Source: Bacteroidales bacterium (lineage in GTDB: Bacteria; Bacteroidota; Bacteroidia; Bacteroidales; VadinHA17). From it: a DNA stretch of 10,212 bases. The stretch's first letter is position 1. Each line of letters begins with the position of its first letter. This document shows, one piece after another, positions 7,931 through 10,212 of this stretch. The translations under genes and the position numbers were made by a program. The notes under the pieces were generated by a model that made no database searches, was not told where the DNA came from, and saw nothing but the letters and a program-made list of their open reading frames with translations. Location of the stretch: contig JAFGXK010000241.1 of assembly GCA_016936695.1 (NCBI GenBank), forward strand, positions 1 through 10,212, given 5' to 3'.

Positions 7931-8090
7931 TATTACGCCCCTCACGGGGCTGGTAGATCTGGGGTGCCTACTGAACGGGGCGTTGCCCCGCCCTAAATAA
8001 TTACGCCCCTGACGGGGCTGGTCGCCCTGGGGTGTCTGCAGAACGGGGCGTTGACCCGTTCAATACCATATCGCCCCTTATAGATCGGAA
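7931..8090. repeat. 68-bp tandem double-hairpin repeat, two and a part copies
   Basis: Two copies (7931-7998 and 7999-8066) align without gaps at an exact 68-nt period, and a decayed third begins at 8067, with its GCCCC at 8073-8077 still in register. Each full copy contains two hairpins. The first is GCCCC-TCAC-GGGGC (7937-7950) and its variant at 8005-8018. The second is CGGGGC-GTT-GCCCCG (7976-7990) and its variant at 8044-8058, which has one mismatch. The arms of the two hairpins can also pair with each other. The element is far richer in GC than its AT-rich surroundings. It resembles palindromic intergenic (REP/BIME-like) repeats. No ORF runs through it, and the gap 7832-8242 otherwise holds only promoter-like DNA. 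Confidence 0.85.
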
Positions 8091-8129
8091 TATTTTTATA
8101 GTATAAACAAAATCTTGCACTTTTTTCAT

Positions 8130-8138
8130 AACTTTTGC
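8130..8138 (+). promoter_or_regulatory. Possible -7 element for the YhcH-like lipoprotein gene
   Basis: The bases ATAACTTTTGCAG around 8129-8140 resemble the Bacteroidota -7 box, TAnnTTTGC, with one extra base between TA and TTTGC. A TTG at 8115-8117 is too close to be a normal -33 box. If used, transcription would start near 8145, with a leader of about 100 nt. Confidence 0.4.
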
Positions 8139-8242
8139 AGCTCAACCTGAAAGCCTGTAAAACCAAAAATTAATGAAAGCTGGTTGTCCGGAAACAGGAA
8201 ACATGACGTATCGAACGAATTCAATATTAAAAAAATTGTGAT

Positions 8243-8857
8243 ATGAAGAATTCACTTTTAATACTCATTTTAATGGCAAGCTTAACTGGATTATACAATT
8301 GTTCCGGCAGTTCAGACCCTGCAGAATGGAGCAGCAAAAAAACTGACCAATGGTTTGAGAAGGGTGAATGGCTTAACGGCTGGCAGGTTGTACCCGATGA
8401 ATCGATAAACAGGAAGACGTTCGCAATTTCCTACTTCCGGAACCAGGACCGGTGGGACAAAGCCTTTGCTTTTCTGAGGGACAATGATCTCTCAGCTCTT
8501 GAGCTGAAACGCTACGATATTGACGGAGATAATGTATATGCCCCAGTTAGTGAATATCTCACGAAGAATGAGGAGGATGCCCGCTATGAGGCTCACAGGG
8601 CTTACATCGATATTCAGTATGTCGTCAGTGGCAAGGAGCTGATAGGAGTCGCCCCCATGTCGGCAAAGGCTGATGAACTTGAGCCCTATAACCAGGCCAA
8701 CGACATTGAATTCTTCACTGTCAGGGGCGGAGAAAACCGGCTTGCTACTCCCGCAAAGTTCTTTATTTTCTTCCCTGAGGATGCTCACCGTCCCGGGCTT
8801 AAGGATGAGGAAAACTCACCTGTTCGGAAAATAGTGGTCAAAGTCAGGGTGAATTAA
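8243..8857 (+). CDS. Exported YhcH/YjgK/YiaL family protein (DUF386 cupin), probable lipoprotein
   Basis: The 204-residue protein ends in a YhcH/YiaL/EbgC-type cupin domain. YEAHRAYIDIQYVVSG at 115-130 (Glu116, His118, Gln125), the GVAP turn at 135-138, and FFPEDAHRPGL at 176-186 (His182) are family hallmarks and likely metal ligands. VRKIVVKV closes the domain. Members are usually cytosolic, about 150 residues, and linked to sialic acid, beta-galactoside or biofilm functions (NanQ, EbgC, TabA). This one adds about 50 residues at the N terminus: a signal sequence with Cys20 in a loose lipobox (Leu-Tyr-Asn-Cys), then Ser-Gly-Ser-Ser-Asp, like a Bacteroidota lipoprotein export signal, and a Trp-rich linker (Trp29, Trp37, Trp43, Trp47). 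I infer a lipid-anchored envelope protein that binds or epimerises a sugar. The lipobox is not canonical, so simple secretion is the alternative. It stands alone, followed by a strong hairpin. Confidence 0.9.
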   Translation: MKNSLLILILMASLTGLYNCSGSSDPAEWSSKKTDQWFEKGEWLNGWQVVPDESINRKTFAISYFRNQDRWDKAFAFLRDNDLSALELKRYDIDGDNVYAPVSEYLTKNEEDARYEAHRAYIDIQYVVSGKELIGVAPMSAKADELEPYNQANDIEFFTVRGGENRLATPAKFFIFFPEDAHRPGLKDEENSPVRKIVVKVRVN

Positions 8858-8863
8858 AAGGAA

Positions 8864-8886
8864 GAGACGCCCGGGGTAGGCGTCTC
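8864..8886 (+). terminator. Hairpin after the YhcH-like gene, probable terminator
   Basis: GAGACGCC (8864-8871) and GGCGTCTC (8879-8886) form a perfect 8-bp stem with a 7-nt loop, starting 6 nt after the stop codon. There is no U-tract after it, so classical Rho-independent action is uncertain. GAGACG-type hairpins are also known as dispersed intergenic palindromes. Confidence 0.55.
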
Positions 8887-9045
8887 ATGCATCTTGGGTT
8901 GGACGGCACTGTGCAGTTAAGAAGTGCTTCGGAAAGTTTTACGTAAGTCTCCTGAAAATGTTACGTTTTTCTGACGATCTTTGATGAATATCGACATGCT
9001 CCTGTTATAAATACATATGTTATTATCTTATATAGTATTGATTTA
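8887..9045. other. Intergenic region upstream of the VOC gene, no gene seen
   Basis: This gap becomes strongly AT-rich towards 9045 and should carry the promoter of the VOC gene, but no convincing -33/-7 pair is visible. A weak inverted repeat, ACGTAA (8941-8946) and TTACGT (8961-8966) followed by four T, might form a 6-bp stem with a long loop. Confidence 0.5.
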
Positions 9046-9435
9046 ATGAATATTGATCATATAGCCATCTGGACGGAAGACCTGGAAAAGGAAAAGGAAT
9101 TTTTCCTGAAGTATTTTGATTGCAGCGCTGGAGAAAAGTATGTCAATCCGCTTAAAAAGTTTTCATCCTATTTCATCACCTTCTCAGGCGGAGCAAGAAT
9201 CGAGCTTATGAAGAAGGATGATATAACCGGAATCAGAAGAGGGGAAACCATAGGGATCACTCATCTTGCAATTAATGTGGGCAGTATGGAAAAGGTCGAC
9301 AACCTTACAGCTTTACTTGAGGAAAATGGCTTTGAAATTAAAGGCAGGCCAAGGATCACAGGCGATGGTTATTATGAAAGCGTGATTCTTGATCCGGAAG
9401 GTAATGTAATTGAATTGCTCGGGAACGGGTTGTGA
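9046..9435 (+). CDS. VOC family metalloenzyme (glyoxalase/bleomycin-resistance fold)
   Basis: The 129-residue protein is one complete vicinal-oxygen-chelate unit made of two beta-alpha-beta-beta-beta halves. The four expected metal ligands are visible at equivalent positions: His5 in the opening IDHIAIW strand, Glu53 in RIELMK, His73 in ITHLAINVG, and Glu123 in GNVIELLG. DPEGN at 116-120 is the usual turn before the last ligand. A His/Glu/His/Glu set fits glyoxalase I and methylmalonyl-CoA epimerase-like members better than extradiol dioxygenases. The substrate cannot be read from the sequence; a lactoylglutathione-type role is unlikely to be more than a family label here. The start ATG at 9046 gives the standard N terminus. 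The nearest downstream gene on the same strand is the oxidoreductase at 9610, separated by the heptad array. Confidence 0.88.
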   Translation: MNIDHIAIWTEDLEKEKEFFLKYFDCSAGEKYVNPLKKFSSYFITFSGGARIELMKKDDITGIRRGETIGITHLAINVGSMEKVDNLTALLEENGFEIKGRPRITGDGYYESVILDPEGNVIELLGNGL

Positions 9436-9444
9436 AACGATAGA

Positions 9445-9532
9445 CCCGAAGACCGAAGACCGAAGAACGAAGACCGAAGGACGAAGAACCAGCAACCTTA
9501 AACCTTGAACCTTGAACCAGCAACTAGTAACC
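9445..9532. repeat. Heptanucleotide array, three sequence variants in one register
   Basis: From 9445 the DNA can be read as twelve 7-nt units without a slip, followed by a broken thirteenth. Six are of the ACCGAAG type (9445-9486). They are followed by AACCAGC, AACCTTA, AACCTTG twice, AACCAGC and AACTAGT, all in the same phase up to 9528, then AACC. The array starts 9 nt after the VOC stop codon. Seven is not a multiple of three, so it is not protein-coding. It is the inverse-orientation relative of the array at 7023. Confidence 0.85.
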
Positions 9533-9557
9533 CGCCTCCGCTAAAAGCTATGGCGGG
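9531..9557. repeat. Hairpin element interrupting the heptad array
   Basis: CCCGCC (9531-9536) pairs with GGCGGG (9552-9557). A symmetrical 3-nt internal mismatch and an inner GCT/AGC stem (9540-9542, 9546-9548) close on an AAA loop. The element is bracketed by GTAACC at 9527-9532 and 9560-9565, so it looks inserted between repeat units, although the bracket is also part of the repeat sequence. Confidence 0.75.
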
Positions 9558-9560
9558 CTG

Positions 9561-9600
9561 TAACCAGTAACCAGTAACCAGTAACCAGTAACCAGTAACA
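9561..9600. repeat. Perfect TAACCAG heptad array next to the oxidoreductase start
   Basis: Five identical TAACCAG units (9561-9595) are followed by a partial TAACA. The array ends 9 nt before the start codon at 9610, inside the 5' leader or promoter of that gene. Perfect units suggest recent expansion, in contrast to the decayed units upstream. Confidence 0.9.
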
Positions 9601-9609
9601 TCTTATTTT

Positions 9610-10212
9610 ATGGCAAAAGTAGCAATGCTCGGAGCCGGATTCATCGGCGATTTTTACACTTTCGCATTACATGGCCAACGAAATCGCGACAGTGTAAGTA
9701 TAATTTATTCACGCGATGAGGGCAGGGGAAAGGCCTTTGCCAAAAAGCACGGAATTCCCAGATGGACCAAATCCATGAAGCAGGCTGTGGAGGATCCTGA
9801 AGTGGATGTCGTTATAATCGGACTTCCCAACAACCTTCATTACGAAGCAGTCGCCCTGGCTGCTGAAGCTGGCAAGGCTGTGTTTTGCACCAAACCACTG
9901 GGAAGGAATGCCGATGAGGCAAAGATGATGCTCGATATAGTTGAGAAAGCAGGTATCACTCACGGTTATATGGAAGATCTTGTTTACACTCCAAAAACTC
10001 TCAAGGCACTCAGGTCGGTGGCATCAGGCGACATTGGACAGGTTATCTGGGCCCGTTCGCGGGAAACACATCCCGGGCCCCACAGCGACTGGTTCTGGAC
10101 CCGGGAGGTGTCGGGCGGCGGGGTTCTGCTCGATATGGGCTGCCATTGCATCGAAATTTCGAGGAATTATATCGGGAAAAACATAAAACCCGTAGAAGTC
10201 ATGTGTTGGACA
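9610..10212 (+). CDS. Gfo/Idh/MocA family NAD(P)-dependent oxidoreductase, N-terminal 201 residues
   Basis: The frame starts at ATG 9610 and is open to the last base, giving 201 complete codons of a protein that is usually 330-400 residues. Residues 1-120 form the Rossmann domain: the GAGFIG dinucleotide motif at 8-13, the acid/basic strand end IIYSRDEGRG, and DVVIIGLPNNLHYE at 66-79. The usual EKP motif is CTKPLG at 93-98, keeping Lys95 and Pro96 but with Thr94 instead of Glu. The start of the alpha/beta catalytic domain has GGGVLLDMGCH at 169-179, whose Asp175 and His179 correspond to the family's catalytic pair. Such enzymes oxidise or reduce sugars, inositols or related polyols; the substrate here is unknown. 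The nearby exported YhcH-like cupin would fit a carbohydrate theme, but linkage is not shown. No ribosome binding site is visible, and the heptad array abuts the start. Confidence 0.93.
   Translation, partial: MAKVAMLGAGFIGDFYTFALHGQRNRDSVSIIYSRDEGRGKAFAKKHGIPRWTKSMKQAVEDPEVDVVIIGLPNNLHYEAVALAAEAGKAVFCTKPLGRNADEAKMMLDIVEKAGITHGYMEDLVYTPKTLKALRSVASGDIGQVIWARSRETHPGPHSDWFWTREVSGGGVLLDMGCHCIEISRNYIGKNIKPVEVMCWT

Noticed and set aside
7931..8090. 68-bp tandem repeats considered as a CRISPR array
   Set aside because: The whole 68-nt unit is repeated, with no short constant repeat and variable spacer, no more than two full units, and no cas genes nearby.
8939..8970. ACGTAA/TTACGT inverted repeat followed by T residues as a terminator
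   Set aside because: The stem is only 6 bp with a 14-nt loop and low GC; the hairpin at 8864-8886 is a better terminator for the same gene.
9313..9495. 60-codon minus-strand frame through the heptad array
   Set aside because: Its N-terminal half is a translation of the ACCGAAG repeats and the rest is antisense to the VOC gene.

Overview
The window looks like a chromosomal segment of a member of Bacteroidota, probably near Bacteroidales/Marinilabiliales. The evidence is: start codons without recognisable Shine-Dalgarno sequences; a TAnnTTTG-type -7 promoter element in front of the tmk operon; exported proteins of Bacteroidota style, with a short hydrophobic leader ending in Ser-Gln; and two family-level signatures, a MauE/DoxX-type membrane protein next to tpiA and a folP-cdaA pair. 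The assignment rests on my reading of the sequence, not on a database search.

Left half, minus strand (1-5187): a leftward gene series tmk -> MauE/DoxX-like membrane protein -> tpiA -> a very large exported protein that runs off the left edge. tmk and the membrane-protein gene are separated by 1 nt; the next two gaps are about 80 nt each. tmk supplies dTDP for DNA synthesis and tpiA is a central glycolytic enzyme. The membrane protein carries a Cys-Gly-Cys motif and a redox-like periplasmic part. The large protein is unidentified.

Centre, plus strand (5366-6990): divergent from tmk, folP (dihydropteroate synthase) and cdaA (membrane diadenylate cyclase) form a tight operon with a 2-nt gap. 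This places c-di-AMP synthesis under the same transcript as a folate enzyme.

Right part (6991-10212) is looser and more accessory. It holds a small exported protein of unknown function (minus strand), an exported YhcH/YiaL-type cupin predicted to be a lipoprotein, a small VOC (glyoxalase-fold) metalloenzyme, and the start of a Gfo/Idh/MocA sugar-type oxidoreductase that leaves the window. The gaps contain most of the unusual DNA: a heptanucleotide array at 7023-7064; two and a part copies of a 68-bp GC-rich double-hairpin unit at 7931-8090; a strong hairpin after the YhcH gene; and a second, longer heptanucleotide array at 9445-9600, interrupted by a hairpin and ending 9 nt before the oxidoreductase start codon. 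The two heptad arrays are the same family in opposite orientation and bracket the three-gene stretch between them.

I see no rRNA, tRNA, CRISPR array, insertion sequence, toxin-antitoxin or defence system. The core genes are ordinary; the repeats, the giant exported protein and the exported YhcH variant are what merit a second look.
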